Shown here: positions 35,184-43,935 of the stretch, in pieces | Numbering within the stretch: position 1 is the first letter of the stretch | Layout of the letters: each line of letters starts with the position of its first letter | Source: Methanoregulaceae archaeon | GTDB taxonomy: Archaea; Halobacteriota; Methanomicrobia; Methanomicrobiales; Methanospirillaceae | Assembly (NCBI GenBank): GCA_015660965.1 | Contig: JACTVG010000003.1 | Coordinates: 62,001-126,000, forward strand | Direction of reading: 5' to 3' | Length of the DNA stretch: 64,000 bases | Translations under genes and position numbers: made by a program | Notes under the pieces: model-generated | Seen by the model: only the letters and a program-made list of their open reading frames with translations | The model's database searches: none | What the model was told of the DNA's origin: nothing

Positions 35184-36582
35184 TTTATTCTGGAATATGA
35201 TGAAAGAGGAGTGGCGGGTTCACTCAACAATGTTCGGGAGCATAAGCTTTGCACTTTTCCCAATCATGATCTTTGCTATCGCCTTCATGGGATCTTTCCT
35301 TCTTCCTGTCTTCAAATCGGTTTTACCGATCCAAGACATGCTCATTATCACACATGGAAACTTTCTTCTTCTCGGTCTGATGGTCGGTGCGTTCGGGTTG
35401 CTTGGAAATGAAGTCATGAACCGAAGGTTCGGGCAGGCAAGTCTCCTTGCTTATTCTTCTCGGAGTCTTCCTCTTTCAGAACGGTTCATCTTCGCAAATT
35501 TTGTTGTTAAAGACACGGTCTATTACTTTGTATTCTGGGTGTTCCCGTTTATTGCCGGCTTCGCTCTCGCCACACCATTTACTCATATCTCTCCAATCTA
35601 CCCTTTAATTCTCTCGGTAACACTCACATCCTCATTCCTTTTTGGTCTATCTGGCGTCTTTTTCCTTTCGACAATTTATGTCAGGTCAAAACGTGTGTTG
35701 GGAATTGTCTTGGTACTTATACTCGTCATATTTGTGTTTGCATACAAGTTCGCTGGTATTAGTGTTACATCTCTATTTCCGCCACTTATCCTCTTTTATT
35801 CCTTTTCGTGGACGAACCTGATCATTACGTGTGCTGTAATTATCATTCCGTTCATCATTTCAATCGCACTTTTTATTCCCGAATTTACTGATACGACAAA
35901 AAGATATCGTAATATGCTTACTTCGATGACTCGGAAGTTGTGGTTCTTTCCTTACCCCCCGTTTTCTGCAAAAGACTTGATTGACATGCATCGAAGTGGA
36001 AGTGTTGTCGGTCAGACAATCTTTTCCTTTATCATTCCTCTTGCACTGATTTGGTTTTTCCTTTCAGCACTTACCGGTTTCCTTCCTGCGTATGGTATCT
36101 TTTTACAGTTTACTGTACTCACCGGCGTGATTGCATCGACAATGTACACTTGGCTTACCCAATTCGATTCCTTCACTTCATACTCATGTCTTCCTGTGAG
36201 TGTTAAGACAGTCATTGCCAGTAAGATCAATAGTTTTACAGTCCTTCAGCTCATTCCAATTGCGTTTATTTCCTTTGTCAGTTTCACAACCCATAACGTT
36301 CCATATCTTCTCCCAGCCCTAGTACTCTGCATTTCGATCTCATTTTATGCTCTTTCAGTGATAGTCTACATGACGGGACTCTCTCCGAATGTACTTCTTT
36401 ACGATGTAAAAGTCCTTTTCGTATATTTAATCAGTGTAGGATTTCCCGTTCTTGTCTTAGGTGCTCTATCATTCATAAATCCAAATTATGCACTTGGTTC
36501 GGTCCTCCTTTTTCTGCCTACGTTGTATCTCATAAAACTCGGGTTTACGAAATGGGATGTTCTAGACCAGCCGATATTCTAA
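35167..36582 (+). CDS. ABC exporter permease
   Basis: 471 residues with about 12 TM helices, consistent with a fused pair of permease halves. It has no conserved motifs beyond the ABC-2-like layout; the N-terminal amphipathic helix LDLFWNMMKEEWRVHSTMFG is typical. It begins inside the 3' end of the ATPase gene (17-bp overlap). A T7 run at 36594-36600, just after the stop, is probably its terminator. Confidence 0.85.
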   Translation: MVPMLDLFWNMMKEEWRVHSTMFGSISFALFPIMIFAIAFMGSFLLPVFKSVLPIQDMLIITHGNFLLLGLMVGAFGLLGNEVMNRRFGQASLLAYSSRSLPLSERFIFANFVVKDTVYYFVFWVFPFIAGFALATPFTHISPIYPLILSVTLTSSFLFGLSGVFFLSTIYVRSKRVLGIVLVLILVIFVFAYKFAGISVTSLFPPLILFYSFSWTNLIITCAVIIIPFIISIALFIPEFTDTTKRYRNMLTSMTRKLWFFPYPPFSAKDLIDMHRSGSVVGQTIFSFIIPLALIWFFLSALTGFLPAYGIFLQFTVLTGVIASTMYTWLTQFDSFTSYSCLPVSVKTVIASKINSFTVLQLIPIAFISFVSFTTHNVPYLLPALVLCISISFYALSVIVYMTGLSPNVLLYDVKVLFVYLISVGFPVLVLGALSFINPNYALGSVLLFLPTLYLIKLGFTKWDVLDQPIF

Positions 36583-36593
36583 AAATATATATG

Positions 36594-36600
36594 TTTTTTT
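36594..36600 (+). terminator. Poly-T terminator
   Basis: Seven consecutive T about 12 bp after the permease stop codon, the usual type of archaeal terminator. No hairpin. Confidence 0.4.
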
Positions 36601-36724
36601 CTATCAACCACAAACCTGTTGATTTCCCATTTTTGAATTAGCTTATACCTGTCTCAATAAAGATCATAAAATATCCTGCTCAAAAAAGAAAAAAATCGAT
36701 TCCCCCATAAACCCAACATAGACG

Positions 36725-36730
36725 TATATA
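36725..36730 (+). promoter_or_regulatory. TATA box of the nitrogenase-like operon
   Basis: TATATA at 36725-36730 lies 38 bp upstream of the ATG at 36763. The predicted transcript start is around 36752. A weak GGAAG lies between. The region from 36601 has no other signal that I can recognise. Confidence 0.4.
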
Positions 36731-36762
36731 CCACAAATACGAATTGGAAGATCGATCAAATA

Positions 36763-38184
36763 ATGAAAAAAGATCTATTAGTCTTTCACGGCAACCTGCA
36801 ACAATTGCTTGACAAAGTGGAAAAGGGCGAGATGATCCCCAAACTGCAGGCCTCGCACGCCCCCATGTGCAAATTTTTTACTGCATACTACGTCATCAGC
36901 GGCATCCGTCATGTTGTTCCCCTCGTGCACGGTCCGACCGGATGTCCATTATATATGTCTGACTTTGTCAGGACACGGGAATGCTGCGAGATACGCGGTG
37001 TCCCTCTCGAACCTACTGCCTGCACCACCCTTGATGAAAGTCACGTCATCTACGGGGGTGAGGGGAAACTTCTAGAAGCAGTGAAAGAAGCATACGCCAA
37101 GTATAACCCTGACCTCATCGTCATTCTCTCCTGCTGCTGTTCCGGGATAATCGGCGATGATGTCGAAAGCATTGCCCGCGAGGCAGAGAAGCTAGTCGGC
37201 TGCCGGGTGCTGGCGCTCCGCAGCGAGGGGTTTGGCGGTGACTTCCGGAGCGGCTATGAGGATGCGTTCAGGCTCATCATGGATCTGATGGAGCCCCCGA
37301 AAAAGATGATGAAAGGGACGATCAACATCCTCGGGGCCCGCTGGGGCCCTTCCCCCACGGAGTTCAACTGGGACATGGATGAGATCGAAAGGCTCCTTGG
37401 TGAAGTCGGAATAAAGATAAACGCCATTATCGCAGGAGGATGTACAGTTGAGCAAATTAAACATGCACGGGAGGTCGAACTGAATGCCTCGTGGTGCTAT
37501 GACTGGGGGCAGAAGCTGGGCGACTTAATGCAGGAACGGTACGGCATCCCTTATAGCAAGACCGGGCAACCCTACGGGCCTGAGGCCACAAAGGAATGGC
37601 TCCTTGGGGTAGCAACGCCTCTTGGCATGGAGAAGAAAGCGCTGGAGGTGATTGCGCGAGAGATCCAGAAGGTAAAGCCTGACCTTGCCTACCTGAGGCA
37701 GGCCCTCTCGGGAAAGACCGCAATCATCGAGATATCAGAATTTCCCGGGCCGATACGGGCGCTCTCACTTGCACGGATGGCGGCAGAGTTCGGTGCACAC
37801 CCTGTCGTTATCAACGTCCACCCGTATACGATCAAGGAGCGGATGCCAAGCATCAAGTTCCTGTTAGAGACCGGTGTCAATCCGGAGATTATCCTTACAA
37901 AAGGACTCTTCCGGCTGGGGACCTTCCGCTCATCAAAAGAGACCGAGGATGAGCTGGAGGCGATTGTGAAGGAGTATGATAACGTGATCTTTTTTGGAAA
38001 CGCTGGACGGTTCCCTCCCTGCCCGGTGGTGAACTTAACACTCATGAACCCAGCGTTCCAGCCCCAGTACGGTTTTCGGGGAATTGAGAACATCGCTGCC
38101 TTGGTCAGGCAGGCATTGGAGAACAAAGACCTCCCGCGGTCGCGCTTGTTCAGGGGGATGCTCTATGGAACCAGGACACGATAA
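36763..38184 (+). CDS. Nitrogenase-like component 1 subunit (NifD/NifE/NflD superfamily)
   Basis: 473 residues. It has the P-cluster-type cysteine triad of the family: C61 in VHGPTGC, C87 in PTACTTLDESHVIYGG (cf. the FGG motif), and C124-C126 in SCCCSGIIGDD (normally one Cys before a GxIGDD motif). SEGFGGDFRSGYEDA follows, then C-terminal domains that end in GNAGRFPPCPVVN. The catalytic FeMo-cofactor His and Cys of NifD cannot be assigned from sequence. It is GC-rich (sampled 63-73% in the cluster versus about 38% around). It overlaps the next subunit by 20 bp. Its exact group within the nitrogenase-like enzymes is open: Cfb- or Mar-like groups are candidates only. Confidence 0.85.
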   Translation: MKKDLLVFHGNLQQLLDKVEKGEMIPKLQASHAPMCKFFTAYYVISGIRHVVPLVHGPTGCPLYMSDFVRTRECCEIRGVPLEPTACTTLDESHVIYGGEGKLLEAVKEAYAKYNPDLIVILSCCCSGIIGDDVESIAREAEKLVGCRVLALRSEGFGGDFRSGYEDAFRLIMDLMEPPKKMMKGTINILGARWGPSPTEFNWDMDEIERLLGEVGIKINAIIAGGCTVEQIKHAREVELNASWCYDWGQKLGDLMQERYGIPYSKTGQPYGPEATKEWLLGVATPLGMEKKALEVIAREIQKVKPDLAYLRQALSGKTAIIEISEFPGPIRALSLARMAAEFGAHPVVINVHPYTIKERMPSIKFLLETGVNPEIILTKGLFRLGTFRSSKETEDELEAIVKEYDNVIFFGNAGRFPPCPVVNLTLMNPAFQPQYGFRGIENIAALVRQALENKDLPRSRLFRGMLYGTRTR

Positions 38185-39523
38185 CGAGGTGGCCGGGGCG
38201 GCACCCCAGTTTGCTGATACATGCACAGACCCGTACCTCCGGTGTGCATTCAACGGTGCCGCCCAAACAGCACTGGGGGTCTCTGGTTCCGCCCTGCTCG
38301 CCCATTCACCGCAGGGATGCGATTACCTTGTCAATAATGCATTTGCCTCGCAGGAATGCGATTACATGGAGACGATGACACTCTGTACCAAATTATGCGT
38401 GGACGAGATCGTGCACGGCGGTGAGGACGTTCTTGCCCGTACGATCCGGGACGCAAAGGATCTCCCCATCTCCACCCTGTTCGTGATCAGTGCGTGCGGG
38501 CCCGAGATTGTCGGCGACGACATCGTTGCCGTATGCGAGGCCCTGCAGCCGGAGGTGAGGTTCCGGCTCGTTCCGGTCCCGTGCGCCGGGTTCAGGGGGT
38601 CGCAGTACGACGGCATAGACATCGCGCTGGATACGATCTTAAAAAGACTGGTAAAGAACGATGTTGAAAAGATCCCGGGCACGGTCTGCCTTATCGCCCC
38701 CGGCGCGAACGCCAACCCAACGTGGATTGCAGACCTGGATTGGGTACGACAGATCCTTTCCCAGATGGGCGTCCGGGTTGTTGCCACGCTCACCCACAGG
38801 ACTCCCCTTTCCGACATTGAGAATGCAGCATCTGCCGAAACATCCCTCTTGCTAAGCCATGACGCCGGACAGAAAGCAGCGGATTATCTTTCTGAGACCT
38901 ATGGCATCAAACAGGTCTGTAGGGGGATACCCCTGCCCATCGGAATGACCAACACGCAGCGCTGGCTGACGGCGCTTGGGGAGCGGTTCGATGCGCTGAA
39001 AACAGCGGAGGTTATGGTTGCGGAAGGCGAGCGGATGGTGATGGCAACATGCCGGCGCAAGATGCCGATGGCGCGCTTCCTGTACCGGACTCCTGCCGCG
39101 ATCATTGCCGATGCGACGGTCGGGATCCCGCTGGTCCGGTTTGTCACCGAGGAGATGGAGATGACACCAGAACTCGTTGCCCTGTACACCTCCCAGCGTA
39201 CGGTCCGAGATCTGCTGGAACAGGAACTGAAAAGTCTTAAGCTTAACCCGAAGGTAGTTTATGGCACGGACGTGTATAAGACGAGAAGGAGCTTACTTGA
39301 GGTAAAGCCGAAGGTCATATTCGGAAGCACGATCGAACGGCATGCCAGCAAGGGGCTTCCTGTGGCGTATGTTGTCGAGGTGGTGAGAATAATGCGCCAG
39401 TTCAGGATGATTAATAGGGAATACTTTGGGTATACTGGTATCCTGAATCTTTTCGAATGTGTCCAGAACGAGTGGACGATGGGGTGGCGTTCAAAAGAGA
39501 GAAGATACGAGGCGAAGTGGTGA
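38165..39523 (+). CDS. Second nitrogenase-like component 1 subunit (NifK/NifN type)
   Basis: 452 residues from ATG 38165, which has GGGGGAT before it. It carries C52 in HSPQGC, C74 and C78 in TLCTKLCVDEIVHGGED, and C111 in SACGPEIVGDDI, the same three-segment Cys pattern as its partner, plus other Cys at 20, 27 and 65. The following SQYDGIDIA resembles the GGFRG(S)xxxG region. A heterodimer with the 36763 product is likely. The start of the NifH-like gene overlaps its stop (GTGA). Same high GC. Confidence 0.85.
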   Translation: MEPGHDNEVAGAAPQFADTCTDPYLRCAFNGAAQTALGVSGSALLAHSPQGCDYLVNNAFASQECDYMETMTLCTKLCVDEIVHGGEDVLARTIRDAKDLPISTLFVISACGPEIVGDDIVAVCEALQPEVRFRLVPVPCAGFRGSQYDGIDIALDTILKRLVKNDVEKIPGTVCLIAPGANANPTWIADLDWVRQILSQMGVRVVATLTHRTPLSDIENAASAETSLLLSHDAGQKAADYLSETYGIKQVCRGIPLPIGMTNTQRWLTALGERFDALKTAEVMVAEGERMVMATCRRKMPMARFLYRTPAAIIADATVGIPLVRFVTEEMEMTPELVALYTSQRTVRDLLEQELKSLKLNPKVVYGTDVYKTRRSLLEVKPKVIFGSTIERHASKGLPVAYVVEVVRIMRQFRMINREYFGYTGILNLFECVQNEWTMGWRSKERRYEAKW

Positions 39524-40377
39524 ACGAACATATGAGACAGATCGCAATCTATGGAAAAGGGGGCATCGGGAAAAGTACGATCGCCTCAAACCTGTCTGCG
39601 GCTTTAAACGAGATGGGGCACACGGTCATGCAGGTCGGCTGCGATCCCAAGAGAGATTCGACAAGGATCCTTTCCGGGGGGCGGTTTATTCCCGCAGTTC
39701 TGGAAGAGCACCGGGAACAGCTGAGGGTCGGGAAAGATGAATATGCGATCAAACTTGACAATATCGTTTTCAAATCGCCAGGCGGGATCTACCTTGTCGA
39801 GGCAGGAGGGCCAGAGCCGGGGGTCGGTTGTGCCGGGCGGGGCGTGCTGACAGCGCTGCAGATACTAAAAGACCTGAAAGCGTTTGAAACGTACAAAATT
39901 GATATTGCGATCTATGATGTGCTCGGAGACGTTGTATGTGGAGGGTTTGCAATGCCCATTCGTGAAGGCTTCGCAAAGGAGATCTACCTCATCTGTTCCG
40001 GCGGATTCATGAGCATCTATGCGGCAAATAACATTGCCCGGGCAGTTCAGCGTCTCGCCCGTCGGGGTGACACCGGACTTGCCGGAATAATCTGCAACAG
40101 TAACGGCGATGAAGCGTTCGAGCACGCAGTTATTCCGGAATTTGCCAAAAGATTAGGATGCACCTTTGTCGATTTTGTCCCTAGGAGCAATGTAATCCAA
40201 GCTTGTGAGCTCGAAGGCAAACCCGTTGTGGATCATTCTCCCAATTCTAACGAGGCAAGAATCTTTAGAGAATTGGCAAGAGCAATTATGAAAAATGAAT
40301 CCCGAGTTATCCCAATGCCCATAAATAATCTTGCCGAACTTGAAGACTTATACCGAAAGAGTGTAATTAAAAAATGA
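39520..40377 (+). CDS. NifH-like reductase (dinitrogenase reductase family)
   Basis: 285 residues. Walker A GKGGIGKST, then GCDPKRDST. The [4Fe-4S] ligand Cys are in GVGCAGRG and VLGDVVCGGFAMPIRE. The switch regions are typical of NifH/BchL/CfbC. It should deliver electrons to the two upstream subunits. Start taken at GTG 39520, whose GAGG (39509) is 7 nt upstream and which overlaps the preceding TGA; ATG 39532 is the alternative. The 5' two thirds are very GC-rich, and the last 200 bp drop to about 38%, so the gene looks like a transferred block with an AT-rich 3' end. Confidence 0.92.
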   Translation: MNEHMRQIAIYGKGGIGKSTIASNLSAALNEMGHTVMQVGCDPKRDSTRILSGGRFIPAVLEEHREQLRVGKDEYAIKLDNIVFKSPGGIYLVEAGGPEPGVGCAGRGVLTALQILKDLKAFETYKIDIAIYDVLGDVVCGGFAMPIREGFAKEIYLICSGGFMSIYAANNIARAVQRLARRGDTGLAGIICNSNGDEAFEHAVIPEFAKRLGCTFVDFVPRSNVIQACELEGKPVVDHSPNSNEARIFRELARAIMKNESRVIPMPINNLAELEDLYRKSVIKK

Positions 40378-40473
40378 AGTGTCTAGGAATGATGTTTTAA
40401 TAATGAGTTGGATACAACCAAGGTAGAGTTTATCTGAGTATACTAATCCGATCATTCTAATGTGGGGTATTCA

Positions 40474-41106
40474 ATGGAACCTGTTGATATTGATAAAATT
40501 TATCAAAAGGTACCTCTAGATAAAATCCCTTGGAACATTGAAACACCACCAAATGAACTCGTTGAGCTGGTCAGAAAAGAGAATATTCGGCCATGCAAAA
40601 CGGTTGATCTTGGATGTGGTGTTGGTAATTATGCAATATACTTAGCAAGTAAAGGGTTTGAAGTAACCGGAGTCGATAGTTCACCTACTGCAATAAAGAT
40701 CGCAAAGGAGAATGCACGAAAAAGAGGAGTCGATTGCAATTTTATTGTCGCTGATCTACTTGGTGATTTGCACAACGTGAAAGAAACATTTGACTTTGCA
40801 TATGACTGGGAACTTTTACACCATATAATGCCCGAAGACCGAGAAAAATACGTTAAAAATGTGCATAAAATCTTGAAGGCCAAAGCCCATTACTTTTCAG
40901 TTTGTTTTAGCGAAAAAGATCCTCAATTTGGTGGCATAGGAAAAATCCGCAGAACACAGCTTGGAACAGTACTCTATTTCTCCTCGGAGTCTGAATTACA
41001 GGATCTTTTTTCCCCATATTTTGTCATTAAAGAACTAAAAACAGTAAAAATCGCCGGTAAATTTGGATCTCATTGTGCAATTTACGCATTGTCTAAAAGA
41101 CGGTAA
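40474..41106 (+). CDS. Class I SAM-dependent methyltransferase
   Basis: 210 residues from ATG 40474 (GTGGGGT upstream). Motif I is TVDLGCGVGNYAIYLA, followed by VTGVDSSPTAIKIAKENA and FDFAYDWELLHHI. It resembles small-molecule methyltransferases. It lies about 100 bp after the NifH-like gene on the same strand with much lower GC, so membership of that operon is doubtful. The substrate is unknown. Confidence 0.85.
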   Translation: MEPVDIDKIYQKVPLDKIPWNIETPPNELVELVRKENIRPCKTVDLGCGVGNYAIYLASKGFEVTGVDSSPTAIKIAKENARKRGVDCNFIVADLLGDLHNVKETFDFAYDWELLHHIMPEDREKYVKNVHKILKAKAHYFSVCFSEKDPQFGGIGKIRRTQLGTVLYFSSESELQDLFSPYFVIKELKTVKIAGKFGSHCAIYALSKRR

Positions 41107-41178
41107 AAATTAAGTTGATCACATCTTTTGCATTGATTGTATGTGTTTATATTCAGTATTATTCTGGTAATCTGTCGC

Positions 41179-41853
41179 TCATACCGATGAGTCTTTCCGA
41201 CACTGTCGTGAGAGTCGATCGGCGTGCCAGAGAGGTTCTGGAAATCGATGAATTGTAATTGTTCGGAACACAAGGTCAACTGCTTGTGGAAGATCCACCT
41301 TATGCCCAGCCGAGATATAAACTGGCTTGACACCTTCTTTTGTCCTAACAGCCATACCAATAATTTCATTTTTGTCTTGTATGGGAGATTTTGATCCCTG
41401 CCGTTCACCAAGCACTGTTGCTGTTCCTGTGAGGAGATGATTTGCGACGCCAATTGTTGACACATCAAGAATGACACCCACATGGCTCGCAATGCCGATT
41501 CTACGGGGATGGGCATATCCTTGGCCGTTCAAAAAAATAAGATCCGGTGAAAATGTAAGTTTAAAAAAAGCTTCAACAATAGCTGGTCCTTCACGGAACG
41601 ATAAAAGCCCAGAAATATACGGAAAAGAGATGGGCTGTACAGCACACACCTTTTCTACCAATTCGAGATCGGGGAAGGTCATTACGACTATGACTGCATA
41701 AACGTTATCTTTAGTATATGAGGCATCAGCTCCCGCAACATATGTTATTTCATTCGTTTCAATTATTTTTTTAAAAATACATTGATTCCGCAGCTCATTT
41801 TGAATTGAACGAGCAACTTTTAGATCAACTGTAGTTATCAATTCTTTCCTCAT
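41179..41853 (-). CDS. nfi: Endonuclease V, with substitution of a catalytic Asp
   Basis: 224 residues. D43 in YVAGADASY and E88 in SFREGPAIVEAF are the first two metal ligands. The family third-ligand block (VDG.G.aHPR) reads LNGQGYAHPRRIGIASHVG, so the expected Asp is N109 (codon AAC). The C-terminal PEPLWHADRLSR His block is intact. Endonuclease V cleaves near deaminated bases or inosine RNA. Loss of this Asp would be expected to weaken catalysis. The ATG overlaps the stop of the acylphosphatase gene by 1 bp. Confidence 0.88.
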   Translation of the reverse strand: MRKELITTVDLKVARSIQNELRNQCIFKKIIETNEITYVAGADASYTKDNVYAVIVVMTFPDLELVEKVCAVQPISFPYISGLLSFREGPAIVEAFFKLTFSPDLIFLNGQGYAHPRRIGIASHVGVILDVSTIGVANHLLTGTATVLGERQGSKSPIQDKNEIIGMAVRTKEGVKPVYISAGHKVDLPQAVDLVFRTITIHRFPEPLWHADRLSRQCRKDSSV

Positions 41854-42128
41854 TACCAACGTATCCCAAATGTTTTGAATTCACGAGAAGAATCTGCCCA
41901 GATTACCGTTATGTCATCAACATGAATAACAGAATCCTCCGAAGCGTGCAATTGACGGATAAATTCTTGAAGGGAGTTCTCGTCACCTTCCCCAATTACT
42001 TCGACCAAACCATCTTCCTTGTTACGCACATAGCCACAAATCCCAATCTCTTGCGCACAGTTGGTCACATAATACCGGTATCCTACCCCCTGAACTCTCC
42101 CTTTTATGAATGCTGTGATCTTTTTCAT
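41853..42128 (-). CDS. acyP: Acylphosphatase
   Basis: 91 residues from ATG 42128. FIKGRVQGVGYRYYV holds the catalytic Arg in the GRVQGVGYR signature. GYVRNKEDGLVEVIGEGDENSLQEF provides the catalytic Asn. It hydrolyses acyl phosphates. A long open frame upstream has no plausible ribosome site and is rejected. Cotranscribed with endonuclease V. Confidence 0.92.
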   Translation of the reverse strand: MKKITAFIKGRVQGVGYRYYVTNCAQEIGICGYVRNKEDGLVEVIGEGDENSLQEFIRQLHASEDSVIHVDDITVIWADSSREFKTFGIRW

Positions 42129-42256
42129 CGCAATAAAACTCACAATCCACAAAATTAATTTTTGAACTATTTCGACTATATAGAACCTAAATCTGAAGGG
42201 ACCTCTGCCCTTATTGACTGGATTCTCCAAATAACATATTAATTCATATCCCGTTT

Positions 42257-43399
42257 TTATTTTCCAAAATATGCTGCGACTTTTTTCAGATTGTCTCGTA
42301 TAGGGAGACCCTGCGGACATTTTTCTTCGCATTCACCACATTCTTGGCACTGTGAAGCATACGCAGGAATTCCTGTTAGGAAACCCCCACACATCATGTC
42401 ATAGAAATGAGCCGATGTGTCCTTCGTTTCATAAATATGTGCTTGGTTAAATAATTCGAAGCATTCTGGGATATTTACATTTGACTGACAGGGAATACAG
42501 TACTTACAACCTGTACAAGGAATTTCTATCCTTTTTTTATACTCATCCTTGACTTCTTTAATAAGTGAGAGCTCTTTTTTTGTTAACGAGTTTGGCAGTC
42601 CATTATCCGCAGACGCTACATTTTGAACAACCTGATCAAACGTGGACATCCCTGAGAGAGTGACTGTTACCCCAGGATGGTTCCAGACCCATCGAAGCGC
42701 CCACTCAGCGGGAGAACGTCGAATAGCAGTTCGATTCCAGATTTCGCGGATTGTGGGTATTTCGGTAGATAATGCCCCTCCACGAATAGGTTCCATGACT
42801 ACAACCCCCACTCCTTTTTTTGCTGCGTATTCAAGTCCTTTAGTTCCCGCTTGATAGTCTTCGTCCATGAAGTTATACTGGATTTGACAGAAGGTCCATT
42901 CATAGGCTTTTACGATCTTCTTGAATAATTTCAATTGATCATGGAACGAGAAGCCCGCATATCGAATCCTTCCATCGGCAATAGCGTCATCAAGGAATTT
43001 TGTAAAACCAAGTGATGAAAGATTCTCCCAGAACGGTTTCGTGAGACCATGGACAAGGTAGAAATCGATATGATTGGTTTGTAAGCGTTCGAGCTGTTCA
43101 TTTAGGTATTTGTCCATATCTTCACGGGATTTGATCAGCCAGCTCGGAAGTTTGGTTGCAAGATTAACTCTTTTACGATACCCGTCCAAAAGCGCTCTGC
43201 CCACAAACGGTTCGCTCTCGCCATTATGATAAGGGTAAGCCGTATCAACGTAGTTTACACCATGGTCAATTGCGTATCTTACCATCTTCTTTGCTAAAGG
43301 TTCATTGATATGTCCATCTTCAAGAACTGGAAGTCGCATGCACCCAAACCCTAGAACTGACAGATTGGGTTCGGCTTTTTTCATCTTCCGATAAAGCAT
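42257..43399 (-). CDS. Aldo/keto reductase with C-terminal Fe-S motifs
   Basis: 380 residues. An aldo/keto reductase barrel (VLGFGCMRLPVLEDGHI, YVDTAYPYHNGESE, YLVHGL) ends at about 285. It is followed by a ferredoxin-like module: CTGCKYCIPCQSNVNIPEC and CQECGECEEKCPQGLPI, ligands for two [4Fe-4S] clusters. This is the widespread Fe-S oxidoreductase form of anaerobes with unknown substrate. ATG start; alone. Confidence 0.92.
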   Translation of the reverse strand: MLYRKMKKAEPNLSVLGFGCMRLPVLEDGHINEPLAKKMVRYAIDHGVNYVDTAYPYHNGESEPFVGRALLDGYRKRVNLATKLPSWLIKSREDMDKYLNEQLERLQTNHIDFYLVHGLTKPFWENLSSLGFTKFLDDAIADGRIRYAGFSFHDQLKLFKKIVKAYEWTFCQIQYNFMDEDYQAGTKGLEYAAKKGVGVVVMEPIRGGALSTEIPTIREIWNRTAIRRSPAEWALRWVWNHPGVTVTLSGMSTFDQVVQNVASADNGLPNSLTKKELSLIKEVKDEYKKRIEIPCTGCKYCIPCQSNVNIPECFELFNQAHIYETKDTSAHFYDMMCGGFLTGIPAYASQCQECGECEEKCPQGLPIRDNLKKVAAYFGK

Positions 43400-43544
43400 A
43401 AAACGTCACCATCTGTTTTTGTAAAGATTGAATTCCATTAAGCTGCGATTGGTCTTTCTTTGTTCATTAACTATTGTGGCTAACAACAAAAATGAGAGAA
43501 ATTTATATAATTTCAAAAGATTATGGAGTCATTGGTGATCACAA

Positions 43545-43799
43545 ATGGTCATGGTAAAGAAAAGGGATGGACGAACAGAACTATTCGTTCTTGAAAAGGT
43601 TGTCGTTAGTGCTGTAAAAACTGGAGCACCAATTGACTATGCGAGAACTATCGCTAAAGATATTGAGAAGATTGCAAAAGATGGAATTACTACTCAAGAC
43701 ATAAAGGGGAAAGTTCTCTCTATGCTTAAAACCAAGAACCCGGATTGGGAGAAGAATTGGTTAGTTTATGATAACGCAGTAAAAAAGCGGAAAACCTGA
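43545..43799 (+). CDS. Stand-alone ATP-cone-like protein
   Basis: 84 residues. MVKKRDGRTELFVLEKVVVSAVKTGAPIDYARTIAKDIE is the opening of an ATP-cone (the regulatory domain of NrdR and NrdD), including the KRDG start and the downstream GITTQDIKGKVLSML. Unlike NrdR it lacks a zinc ribbon, and unlike NrdD it lacks a catalytic domain. GGTGATCACAA is the ribosome site. A separate nucleotide-sensing partner is likely. Confidence 0.8.
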   Translation: MVMVKKRDGRTELFVLEKVVVSAVKTGAPIDYARTIAKDIEKIAKDGITTQDIKGKVLSMLKTKNPDWEKNWLVYDNAVKKRKT

Positions 43800-43908
43800 C
43801 TAACACTAAACAATTTGTCATGATGGTTAGAGAGAATATACTTGGATTAAAAAGAAGCAAATCGTATTATCAATAACCTTATCTTCTTTCTTCTCTGATT
43901 CCCTTTTT

Positions 43909-43928
43909 ACAAGAAGTTACAAGAAGTT
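43909..43928 (+). repeat. Tandem 10-bp direct repeat
   Basis: ACAAGAAGTT occurs twice in tandem directly upstream of the flavodoxin-like gene, whose ATG follows at 43936. It may include the ribosome site or an operator; it may also be chance. Confidence 0.35.
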
Positions 43929-43935
43929 GTGTCCC

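Noticed and set aside
36763-40377. Classical molybdenum nitrogenase or the F430 enzyme CfbCD
   Set aside because: No nifB/E/N neighbours, and two different component-1 subunits instead of the single CfbD. Sequence motifs fit the superfamily only.
42128-42332. N-terminal extension of acylphosphatase
   Set aside because: The extra 68 residues are unlike any acylphosphatase and ATG 42128 gives the normal length.
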